Shown here piece by piece: positions 7,456 through 14,339 of a DNA stretch of 64,000 bases (positions are counted from its first letter, which is position 1; each line of letters opens with the position of its first letter). Below the pieces are notes generated by a model. The model was not told the origin of the DNA and made no database searches. It saw only the letters and a list, made by a program, of their open reading frames with translations. This DNA comes from CAYXVF01 sp964468125 (GTDB taxonomy: Bacteria > Myxococcota > XYA12-FULL-58-9 > CAYXVF01), in contig CAYXVF010000018.1 in assembly GCA_964468125.1 (NCBI GenBank), forward strand, positions 1-64,000. The letters run 5' to 3'. The position numbers and the translations under genes are program-made.

Positions 7456-8700
7456 GGGACGGTCCCAAAGGTGGGTGGCCGCGCCGTGTTTGAGTGCCGC
7501 CGCGATCCATCCCGCCTGTCCAGCGACCCGATAGAGGCCCGCAGGCATGAGCGGCGCGGCGACCGCCTCGCTGAGCCCTTCGGGGATCGCGCCGGTGCGA
7601 CCGAGGGCGTCGGAAGCCTCTCGGATCGCCCGGTGAAGCCGTGTGAGGAGGCCTCCAGGCTCGATCGGAGCGCCGTCGATCGCGCCCCCCTCGCCCAGGG
7701 CGAGATGGCCTGCCCAGCGCAAGCCGGCCTGCCGGCTCGCGCGCTCGAGGGCGCGCAGGGCCAGGGCGTTGTGCGCGAGCTCGGGGAACCCGCACTGCAC
7801 GATCGGCACAAAGGCGGGACGCTTCGCGGTGGGGAGGTCCACGAGGTCCCAGAGTGCGCGCATCACGAGCGCGGGCACGCTGTCGACGTAGACCGGAGTG
7901 CTCACCACGAGCAGGTCGGCGTCCGCGATGGTGGTGACCAAATCGCGGTTCGATTTTCCGACCTTCACCTTCGAGCGGAGGGGCACGACGCCGACATCGA
8001 ATCCGTGCGCTACGAGTGGTTCGACGAGTGCACGGCCGAGCGCCTCGGAAGTGCTGGTGCCGGCTGCCTTGGCGCTTCCGACCCACAAGACCGCCCGGCG
8101 CCGCATACGGCTCCATGGGGCGGCGCTCACCGGATGGTGGAAGCTCGGGACGATCGCGGAGATCGAATCGCGGTGATCGAGAAGCGCGTGGGTGGCGTTT
8201 TTCACCGCGGTTTCGCACGGCGAGGAATGGACCCAGGCGACGCTCGGGGGGTCCGAGTGAAGATTGAGCGCGTTGCGGGCGACCAGGGCCTCGAACTCGC
8301 GGTCGCGCTCACCCACGGCCAGGACGCGGATGCCCGGGTAGCGGCGATACCGTTTGAGGTGATGCGTTTCTCCATCGAACACGCCAAAGAAGGGCGAGAG
8401 AATCCCGATCTGTTTGTCGAGCGCGGACTTTGCCACCGGGTCCCAGGCTCCGAAGCGGGGCGTGGTGATCCACAGGACCAGGTCGGAGGCGATCAGGTCC
8501 GCCATCAAGGTGTTGCTGCCGTCCGAGGCTCGGCAGACCCCTGGGTGCTTCACCCAGCACTCGAAGCATCCGCGGCACGGCGCGAAATTTTGGTCTCGAA
8601 GTCGGTGCCTCGACACCGAGTGACCGGATGCCGTAGCGGTGGCGCAGACCTCAAGGCCTACGCGAGCGTCTTCTAAAGCGTCAAATACTGCGATTCGCAT
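7438..8700 (-). CDS. Iron-sulfur flavoprotein fused to a second flavodoxin-like domain
   Basis: This 420-residue protein has two flavodoxin/NADPH-dependent FMN-reductase-type halves. The first (residues 1-200) contains PCRGCFECWVKHPGVCRASD, with cysteines 42, 45, 48 and 56 in the C-x2-C-x2-C-x7-C arrangement of iron-sulfur flavoproteins that bind one 4Fe-4S cluster beside FMN; TTPRFGAWDPVAKSALDKQI follows. The second half (from about 205, RAVLWVGSAKAAGTSTSEAL) has the FMN-loop and STPVYVDSVPALVMRALWDL motifs but no cysteine cluster. The gene begins 3 bases after the haem lipoprotein stop and precedes bchJ-bchE. I infer an electron-transfer role, possibly feeding the radical SAM enzyme BchE. 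The exact reaction is unknown. Confidence 0.72.
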   Translation of the reverse strand: MRIAVFDALEDARVGLEVCATATASGHSVSRHRLRDQNFAPCRGCFECWVKHPGVCRASDGSNTLMADLIASDLVLWITTPRFGAWDPVAKSALDKQIGILSPFFGVFDGETHHLKRYRRYPGIRVLAVGERDREFEALVARNALNLHSDPPSVAWVHSSPCETAVKNATHALLDHRDSISAIVPSFHHPVSAAPWSRMRRRAVLWVGSAKAAGTSTSEALGRALVEPLVAHGFDVGVVPLRSKVKVGKSNRDLVTTIADADLLVVSTPVYVDSVPALVMRALWDLVDLPTAKRPAFVPIVQCGFPELAHNALALRALERASRQAGLRWAGHLALGEGGAIDGAPIEPGGLLTRLHRAIREASDALGRTGAIPEGLSEAVAAPLMPAGLYRVAGQAGWIAAALKHGAATHLWDRPLTQVN

Positions 8701-8703
8701 GTC

Positions 8704-9195
8704 TCACCCCGCGTCAGATTGGTCGAGGGGGGCGCCAGCGCTTCCGAAGTCGCTGGGTACGTCGCGGCGGTGGCAGTACATGCACGAGCCGCTCAGGTTG
8801 CCCACCCGGTAGTAGTTCGGAGGTTCCGCGTTGACCGCGCGTTTGGCGTCGGCCACGTCCTGGAGAAATTCGTCCAGGTGCTCATTGAGTTTTTGGTGAT
8901 TCGTGAGGCCAGGGCGCTCGAGCGATTGGGCGGCGGTTTCGACTTCGTTGAGCCAGGCGAACACGCGAGCGCGCTCCCCGGCACCCATCTCAGGCTCCGC
9001 GAGGGTCTCGTGAATCTTCACAATCGCGACCGCCATGCGTTGCATCGCGGGCTGCACGTCTTTCTTGCTGCTCAGGTAGCTCAGGGACGGGGCGTAGGTC
9101 ACCTCACGGGCAGCGCGGGCCGTGAGCTCCGGCGAGCTGCAACTGAATGTCAGGAGCGGAAACAGAAGCAGGAGGAGAGGGAGACACGTGCGCAT
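8704..9195 (-). CDS. Lipoprotein with a single c-type haem motif
   Basis: This 163-residue exported protein begins MRTCLPLLLLLFPLLTFSCS, a signal peptide with the lipobox cysteine at residue 19. Residues 138-142 read CMYCH, one CxxCH haem-c attachment motif close to the C-terminus. The preceding helical region (MQRMAVAIVKIHETLAEPEM, then LNEHLDEFLQDVADAKRAV) fits a helical-bundle cytochrome such as cytochrome c' or b562-like proteins, where the haem site is C-terminal. A Met or His sixth ligand cannot be assigned. It is the first gene of the operon leading to bchE and is preceded by a good ribosome binding site (GAGGAGG) and a CRP/FNR-type site. I infer a membrane-anchored electron carrier or redox sensor. 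Confidence 0.68.
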   Translation of the reverse strand: MRTCLPLLLLLFPLLTFSCSSPELTARAAREVTYAPSLSYLSSKKDVQPAMQRMAVAIVKIHETLAEPEMGAGERARVFAWLNEVETAAQSLERPGLTNHQKLNEHLDEFLQDVADAKRAVNAEPPNYYRVGNLSGSCMYCHRRDVPSDFGSAGAPLDQSDAG

Positions 9196-9243
9196 TTCGA
9201 AACCTCCTCGGAACAGAGGCGCTCGATGAGTCCTCCAGAATCA

Positions 9244-9289
9244 CTCTAGTCAAAAAGGCGGAAGAGTCGCTTGACCGGCGTCAAGCGAG
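9244..9289 (-). promoter_or_regulatory. CRP/FNR-type operator with -10 hexamer for the bchE operon
   Basis: TCGCTTGAC and GTCAAGCGA form 9-base perfect arms around a 4-base centre at 9268-9289. The core TTGAC-N4-GTCAA is the half-site geometry of FNR/HcpR/DNR-type members of the CRP/FNR superfamily. On the minus strand a -10-like hexamer, TAGAGT (4 of 6 matches to TATAAT), lies at 9244-9249. If used, the start point is near 9237 and the palindrome centre falls at -41.5, the classic class II activator position. The haem lipoprotein gene starts 42 bases further on. No direct evidence of the start point exists here. Confidence 0.55.
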
Positions 9290-9625
9290 CTCGGCGTACC
9301 ACGCTTTGCACGCCCGTTCGTAATAGGCAGATCGATGTAGTTGGCGAGGGCTTGGCCCCGAGCGACGCCGCCGTGGCCGGTGACGACGATCGATCCGAGG
9401 TCCGCTCAGGGTCTTGAGAAAGAGCGTGCGATCGCCGAGACCAAAGGGAATGGGCTCCTTCGACTCGGGGATGATCTGCGTCGGGCCCACGACGGTGATC
9501 CGCGGCCGCGTAAAGGGCTGCTCGTCGATGACCTTTCCGAAGGGCTTCTGCATCGCTCGTGCCTGAGGTTAAAGGCCCACCGCGCCGAGGCCCGCGACGC
9601 CTGCGAGAAAGCCCCGGCGATTCAC
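9281..9625 (-). pseudogene. Tat-signal secreted hydrolase-like gene, broken by a stop and frameshifts
   Basis: A GTG at 9623-9625 overlaps the bioY stop (GTGA) and starts a twin-arginine leader, NRRGFLAGVAGLGAVGL. An in-frame TAA at 9569-9571 follows. The same frame continues as MQKPFGKVIDEQPFTRPRIT, VVGPTQIIPESKEPIPFGLG and DRTLFLKTL. At about 9410 the sensible reading moves to the next frame (IVVTGHGGVARGQALANYID), then returns to the first frame for the tail AYYERACKAWYAELA. The TLFLKTL and TGHGG segments recall MBL-fold hydrolases, with a central section missing, but this is tentative. I infer a pseudogene; read or assembly errors are the alternative. Confidence 0.5.
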
Positions 9626-10200
9626 GCGCTCACCCCGCTCGAAGTGGACGGGTGCCGATCGAACCAGCGCCGCGCTGGCGGAAGAAGTGCCGCACCGACG
9701 ATCGACTTGAGCAGCGCGCCGAGAAGAAAGGGGAGCACGCCGTAGGTCCATGCCGCCGACGCGCCGATGAAGAGCGAAAGCCAGCCGGCGCCGGCTGCGA
9801 GAATCAGCGCGTGCGCGGCGAGAAAGGCCGCGCCCGCAGGCAACGTTCGGCGCAGCAGACCCCGCTCACCGAGCCAAGCGAGGGCCGCGGTCGCGGGGAC
9901 AAAAGCGAGAATGTAGCCACCGGTCTTTCCGATCAGGTGGACGACGCCTCCCGCGCCCCCCGCGAAAACCGGTGCTCCACAGGCACCCAGCACGAGCCAT
10001 GCGCTCACCGTGCTCGGCGCGCGCACCGTGCCGTAGGTCGCCCCGAGGACGAGTACGGTCAGTGTCTGAAGCGTGACCGGCACGGGACCGATGGGAATTG
10101 CCATCCAAGAGGAAAGAGAGATCGCCGCGACCCCCAAGGTCACGAGGAAGAGCTCGGAGAGAAGACGTGTGCTCACGCTCCCATGGGCCGCGGTTGCCAT
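9622..10200 (-). CDS. bioY: BioY biotin transporter substrate-binding component
   Basis: This 192-residue integral membrane protein starts at ATG 10198-10200 (MATAAHGSVSTRLLSELFLV). It shows the BioY family pattern: AIPIGPVPVTLQTLTVLVLG near residue 50, then a Gly-rich loop GGAGGVVHLIGKTGGYILAF with the conserved GPTGGY-like element, and five to six hydrophobic helices. BioY is the S-component that binds biotin, alone or with the EcfAT energising module; no such module is nearby. The gene is divergent from msrA across 118 bases and overlaps the start of a broken Tat-signal gene. Extra upstream in-frame starts would add non-conserved residues. Confidence 0.88.
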   Translation of the reverse strand: MATAAHGSVSTRLLSELFLVTLGVAAISLSSWMAIPIGPVPVTLQTLTVLVLGATYGTVRAPSTVSAWLVLGACGAPVFAGGAGGVVHLIGKTGGYILAFVPATAALAWLGERGLLRRTLPAGAAFLAAHALILAAGAGWLSLFIGASAAWTYGVLPFLLGALLKSIVGAALLPPARRWFDRHPSTSSGVSA

Positions 10201-10232
10201 GGTCAGCCCGCATACACGAGGGCCCGGGCCCT

Positions 10233-10260
10233 TTGAAAGAGCGAATTCGGTGCTTATCCT
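10233..10260 (+). promoter_or_regulatory. Possible sigma-70-type promoter for msrA
   Basis: TTGAAA at 10233-10238 and TATCCT at 10255-10260 are separated by 16 bases in the divergent bioY-msrA spacer. The -35 matches 5 of 6 and the -10 matches 4 of 6 consensus bases. The msrA ATG lies 58 bases downstream. The assignment rests on consensus matching only. Confidence 0.3.
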
Positions 10261-10318
10261 GCAGGTTACCGGCGGCGGCGGAACGTAACGTACGGCCGGC
10301 AAAGGACACGAAGCACGC

Positions 10319-10990
10319 ATGAAGAGATGGATTTCGATTTCGTTGGTGGCCTTGGCGGTATTGGGGCTGTGGTCGCTCAGCCCCGGCGGGCTCCTCGCAA
10401 AAGACATGACCCGCGCACCGGTGGTGCAGCCGGAAGGTACGGAGGTTGCGACCTTCGCCGGCGGCTGTTTCTGGTGTGTGGAGGCGTCTCTCGAGAAAGT
10501 CGAAGGCGTGGTGGAGGTGGTCAGCGGCTACGCCGGCGGCAAGGAGAAAGACCCGACCTATCAGGATGTCTCCTGGGGCCGAACGTCGCACCTCGAAACG
10601 GTGCAGGTGTTCTATGACCCGAAGGTCACGACCTACGCGACCCTGGTCGACGCGTTCTTCCGACTGATCGATCCCACCGACGGCGGCGGCTCGTTCGTCG
10701 ATCGCGGACCGCACTATCGCTCGGCGGTGTTCTACCACTCAAAGAGCCAAGAGCGCGTGGCCCGGGCGGCGGTGGCGGAGATCGAGAAGCGCAAGATCTT
10801 CAGCGCGCCGGTGAAGACCGAGATCCGGCCCTTCGAGGTGTTCTACCCGGCGGAGAATTATCATCAGGACTTCTACAAGAAGGACCCGGGCCGCTATTAC
10901 CCCTACCGCAAAGGGTCCGGGCGCGATCCGTTCATCGAGAAGCGCTGGAAGAGCGTGCCGCCGCTGGTGAGCGCCAAGCCAGGGAGCTAG
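10319..10990 (+). CDS. msrA: Peptide methionine-S-sulfoxide reductase MsrA, exported
   Basis: This 223-residue protein carries the MsrA domain from about residue 45: TFAGGCFWCVEASLEKVEGV with the catalytic Cys in GCFWC, VSGYAGG, HLETVQVFYDP, DPTDGGGSFVDRGPHYRSAV and the late PAENYHQDFYKK element. It reduces the S-epimer of methionine sulfoxide in proteins. The N-terminus (MKRWISISLVALAVLGLWSL) is a signal peptide, so the enzyme probably repairs periplasmic or surface proteins, as in other Gram-negative bacteria with exported Msr. No MsrB domain is fused. The methyltransferase gene starts 9 bases after the stop, suggesting cotranscription. Confidence 0.93.
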   Translation: MKRWISISLVALAVLGLWSLSPGGLLAKDMTRAPVVQPEGTEVATFAGGCFWCVEASLEKVEGVVEVVSGYAGGKEKDPTYQDVSWGRTSHLETVQVFYDPKVTTYATLVDAFFRLIDPTDGGGSFVDRGPHYRSAVFYHSKSQERVARAAVAEIEKRKIFSAPVKTEIRPFEVFYPAENYHQDFYKKDPGRYYPYRKGSGRDPFIEKRWKSVPPLVSAKPGS

Positions 10991-10999
10991 GCTCCTCCC

Positions 11000-11563
11000 A
11001 TGGGTGAGGATCGCGCCCGCTGGGATGCGAAGTATGCGCAGCGCGAAGACCGTCTGAAGGCGCCGCTGCCGTTCATCATGGACCGACTCCGCGGCCTGCC
11101 CACGGGCGCGCACCTGCTCGACCTCGCTGCGGGCGACGGGCGTCACGCTATCCCTCTGGCCCGCTCTGGGTTCGAGGTGACCGCCGTCGACGTCTCTCCC
11201 GTGGGGCTCGAGAGGCTCCAGCGTTTTTCGGAGCAGGCGTCCGTCACCGTGCACACGCACGTTCGGGACCTCCAGGACGACGACGCGCTCTTCGGATTGG
11301 GACCCTTTGCGGCGGCACTGATTTCCTTTTACAAACCTCCACCGTGGCAGTGGCATCCCGTGGCCCGGGCAGTGCCACCCGAGGGGATCATCGTGCTCGC
11401 GACCTTCAACGAGCTGCACGCTGAGCGGACCGGCTTTCCAAGAGCCTACGCGCTCGAAGTCGACGAGCTGATCCATCCACACCCGGGCATGGAGCTCGTC
11501 GAGTACCAACGCATCGACGAGGGCGAGCGCAGCTATGACGGCTATCTTTGGAAGCGAGTATGA
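11000..11563 (+). CDS. Class I SAM-dependent methyltransferase
   Basis: This small cytoplasmic protein (187 residues) has the Rossmann methyltransferase motifs: motif I HLLDLAAGDGRHAIPLARSG, an acidic strand end VTAVDVSPVGLERLQRFSEQ, and a third strand with FAAALISFYKPP. The core resembles TehB/UbiE-like enzymes. The substrate cannot be told. Its stop overlaps the start of the acyltransferase gene (ATGA at 11560-11563), so the two are translationally coupled. Confidence 0.82.
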   Translation: MGEDRARWDAKYAQREDRLKAPLPFIMDRLRGLPTGAHLLDLAAGDGRHAIPLARSGFEVTAVDVSPVGLERLQRFSEQASVTVHTHVRDLQDDDALFGLGPFAAALISFYKPPPWQWHPVARAVPPEGIIVLATFNELHAERTGFPRAYALEVDELIHPHPGMELVEYQRIDEGERSYDGYLWKRV

Positions 11564-12435
11564 TGCGACCCGCTGACGACGTGGAGCTTCTCGATGCGGC
11601 GGACCCGTCGAGCTTTACCTATGCCGCACCGAGCGATCCGCTGCCCAAGCGCGCGCTGATTCGCGCCGTCGAAGCATTGACCGGACAGCGCACACTGCGC
11701 TCGATCTACCTCGACTACCGCCGAGAAGACGACGGTGCGGCGTCCTTTTGGGCCAATGCGGTCGAGCGGCTGCGCCTGCAGATCGACTATGACGCTGAGC
11801 GTCTGGCGCAGATTCCGAAAGAGGGGCCGGTGGTTGTCGTCGCTAATCATCCCTTCGGTGTGATCGACGGCATCGTGCTCGGTTGGCTCGTGGAGCGCGT
11901 GCGCTCTGACTTCAAGATTCTGGTCAACAGCGTGCTCGCACGGGCGGAGGAAGCCCGTCCCTATTTGTTGCCGATCGATTTCGCCCCGACAGATCTCGCC
12001 AAGCGCATCAACCTGAAGTCTCGAGCGGATGCGCGCAGCTGGCTCGACGAGGGCAGGGTGGTGGTGGTGTTTCCGGGTGGAACGGTCTCGACCGCGACGA
12101 CGCCCCTGGGTCGCGCGTACGATCCGGAGTGGAAACCGTTCACAGCGCGCCTCATCGCACGCGCACGCGCCCAGGTTGTCCCGATGTTCTTTCCCGGACA
12201 GAACAGCCGGGCTTTTCAGATCGCGAGCCTGCTCCACTCGACGCTTCGCACGGCGCTCTTCTTTCACGAGGCCCGGAACAAGATGAAGACGCGGATCGCT
12301 GTGGAGATCGGCCGCGTCCTCGGTCCGGACGCACTGCCCATCGAGGAGCCGGTCCGCTTGATCCGTGAGCTTCGGCAGCACACCTACGGGCTCGGCGGCG
12401 AGCCGAACGCACGCGTCGCGCCCTCCCGGGGGTGA
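11560..12435 (+). CDS. Lysophospholipid/1-acylglycerol acyltransferase-like protein
   Basis: This 291-residue protein starts at ATG 11560, overlapping the previous stop. It contains VVVVANHPFGVIDGIVLGWL, the NHP-x-G-x-x-D-G acyltransferase motif of the PlsC superfamily branch that includes hemolysin-like and ornithine-lipid OlsA proteins, then VVVFPGGTVSTA (the P-G-G/E-G-T motif) and VVPMFFPGQNSR. Members move fatty acyl groups onto lysophospholipids or lyso-ornithine lipids at the inner membrane. No OlsB-type partner is visible, so the acceptor is unknown. It is cotranscribed with the methyltransferase. A possible TTG start 12 bases earlier is less likely. Confidence 0.82.
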   Translation: MMRPADDVELLDAADPSSFTYAAPSDPLPKRALIRAVEALTGQRTLRSIYLDYRREDDGAASFWANAVERLRLQIDYDAERLAQIPKEGPVVVVANHPFGVIDGIVLGWLVERVRSDFKILVNSVLARAEEARPYLLPIDFAPTDLAKRINLKSRADARSWLDEGRVVVVFPGGTVSTATTPLGRAYDPEWKPFTARLIARARAQVVPMFFPGQNSRAFQIASLLHSTLRTALFFHEARNKMKTRIAVEIGRVLGPDALPIEEPVRLIRELRQHTYGLGGEPNARVAPSRG

Positions 12436-12588
12436 CGACATTTCCCCCCGCGACGAGGTGGGAAAATGGGGCACAGAACCCACATTCACCGCCTTTTTGG
12501 AACGTAGCGTCATGGATTTTCCTGGTTTTTTTCTCGCGGGGAATCGGGAACGCGATTTGCAGCATCCTAGGACACGGAAGCCGTAGGG

Positions 12589-13563
12589 ATGTCAAAAACG
12601 CGATCCATACGCAGCGCGAGAGGCGATCGCCGCAATCGTCGGTCCACCGTCGATCTGCGCTCGAGCATTCTCGCATGGGAAATCGACCCCCGCGTGCGCC
12701 GCGCCACCGGCGCGATCAGCGCTGAGGAGCTCGAGGCGCTGATCAAAGAGGAGCAAACGCTCCTGGACTACGTCGACACCCTCGAGGCGCACGCCCGCCG
12801 CCTGAAGCGGGGCGAGTCTTTGGCCCCAAAAACCCCTTCGCCCTTCGAGCTCGCCGATACGCGGGTGGATGCCGCCCTGAGCACGGACGACATCGCGGAG
12901 ACCCGCGTTCGATACGTCCCGTCGCTGCCGCGGCACTCCCTCGAAATGGGGGAGCTGCGTGAGCCGCAGACCGACGAGCTGCGCGTGGCGGAGAAGAAGG
13001 AACGGACGGAAGTGCGCATGCCCGTGGAGCTCGGGGCCTTCGAGCTGCGTCGCACGTACAAGCGGGACGAGCCAGGCCGGGTGGAAACCCTCGAGCCCGT
13101 TGAAATCCCGACGAAAATCGGGCTGCGCCCGGGGTTCATTCCCAACGAGCCGAGCAGTTGGGAGCGCGAAAAAGAGGGCGCCCGTCGTCGGGCGTCGGCT
13201 CGTCGGCGACGTGAGGCGGAGCTCCGGGCGCCGAAGCGTGAGTCGAGCACTCGATGGCGCGAGCGGCAGGATGCGCGACCGACGGGGCCAATGCGTATGC
13301 CCGCGCCCAATGGCTGGTATCAGCAGGTGATTTCGACCACCCAGGAGATCTACTACCGCACCGTTCAACAGGCGCGCTTCTCCTTCCGCGGCGTTCAGGC
13401 GCAGGCACGCCGTCAGCTCGACCGAACCCTTCGCGCCATGCGTTCCGAGCGGGCACACCCTTTCATCGAAGTGCCGCGGCCCTGGTACCAGGCGCCCAGC
13501 GCGCTGGCGTCGATGGGCTTGGGGATGGGCGCGCTGCTCGGGCTGCTCTACTTGATCAGCTAG
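12589..13563 (+). CDS. Hypothetical charged protein with a C-terminal membrane anchor
   Basis: This 324-residue protein has no signal peptide and I recognise no family. Residues 1-30 are very Arg-rich. A short predicted helix (EELEALIKEEQTLLDYVDTL, then EAHARRLKRG) follows. The middle is mostly disordered and rich in Glu and Arg, and residues 235-290 are helical and Gln/Arg-rich. The last 22 residues (ASMGLGMGALLGLLYLIS) form a single hydrophobic segment ending at the stop, which is the topology of a tail-anchored membrane protein. The 3' end overlaps the stop of the convergent aat gene. The 153 bases upstream hold no gene I can support. Confidence 0.65.
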   Translation: MSKTRSIRSARGDRRNRRSTVDLRSSILAWEIDPRVRRATGAISAEELEALIKEEQTLLDYVDTLEAHARRLKRGESLAPKTPSPFELADTRVDAALSTDDIAETRVRYVPSLPRHSLEMGELREPQTDELRVAEKKERTEVRMPVELGAFELRRTYKRDEPGRVETLEPVEIPTKIGLRPGFIPNEPSSWEREKEGARRRASARRRREAELRAPKRESSTRWRERQDARPTGPMRMPAPNGWYQQVISTTQEIYYRTVQQARFSFRGVQAQARRQLDRTLRAMRSERAHPFIEVPRPWYQAPSALASMGLGMGALLGLLYLIS

Positions 13564-14264
13564 CCGAAGCGCGGCGGGCGAATGCTGACCAGCGGGCCCG
13601 GTGGCGGACTCCAGCGCCGACCGTCGGGTACGTCTAGCTGCATCGCTGCGCTCAATGCGCGAAGGTAGTCCTTGCGGCGGACCAGCACGGCCCCGAGGCG
13701 ATGGGTGTTTTCGTTGATCACCTGCGCGTCGAAAATCTGAACCCCCAAGCGCTCCAGTTGGGCCACCGCGAAGGCGAAGGCGACCTTTGAAGCGTTGCTC
13801 ACCTCGTAGAACATCGATTCGCCGGCGAAGAGACCGCGGATCTGAACGCCGTAGAGACCGCCCACCAGTCGCCCGTCCTGCCAAACCTCGACCGAGTGCG
13901 CGTATCCCAAGCGGTGAAGCTCGCTGTAAGCGCAGATGAATCCGTCGGTGATCCAGACGCCCTCGCGTTCGTGCGCACGGGCGCAGCCGCTGATCACGCC
14001 GCGAAAGTCGCGGTCGAAGGTGACCGTGAACACGTTCTGATTGAGCGTGCGCTTGAGGCTGCGGGGGAGATGAACCCGCTCGGGGAGAAAGATCGCGCGC
14101 GGATCGGGCGAGTACCAGCGAACCGGTCGCTCAGACCACGGGAAAATCCCCCTCTGGTAGGCCTCGAGGAGCAGCTCCGGCGTCATGGTGCGGGTCACCG
14201 CGACGAGACCATAGGGGTCTGCCGTCTCCGGATCGGGGAAGTAGAGGTCTCGTCGCGTACCCAT
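13560..14264 (-). CDS. aat: Leucyl/phenylalanyl-tRNA--protein transferase
   Basis: This 234-residue protein starts at ATG 14262-14264 (MGTRRDLYFPDPETADPYGL). It shows the Aat family signatures: LLLEAYQRGIFPWSERPVRW, YSPDPRAIF, REGVWITDGFICAYSELHRL, GYAHSVEVWQDGRLVGGLYG, FAGESMFYEVSNASKVAFAF and FDAQVINENTHRLGA. The enzyme adds Leu or Phe to proteins with N-terminal Lys or Arg, feeding them to ClpAP/ClpS degradation (N-end rule). Length agrees with the family. Its stop overlaps that of the preceding plus-strand gene. It lies divergent from ribD across 75 bases. Confidence 0.95.
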   Translation of the reverse strand: MGTRRDLYFPDPETADPYGLVAVTRTMTPELLLEAYQRGIFPWSERPVRWYSPDPRAIFLPERVHLPRSLKRTLNQNVFTVTFDRDFRGVISGCARAHEREGVWITDGFICAYSELHRLGYAHSVEVWQDGRLVGGLYGVQIRGLFAGESMFYEVSNASKVAFAFAVAQLERLGVQIFDAQVINENTHRLGAVLVRRKDYLRALSAAMQLDVPDGRRWSPPPGPLVSIRPPRFG

Positions 14265-14339
14265 GGACTTTACCGCAGCACATGATGAGGATAGCGCGGC
14301 GAAGGCTTTCGGGCCAACGGCTAGGATTCGGGAGCATCG

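Noticed and set aside
14265..14339. FMN riboswitch before ribD
   Set aside because: The divergent spacer is only 75 bases, too short for the six-helix FMN element, and its conserved blocks are absent.
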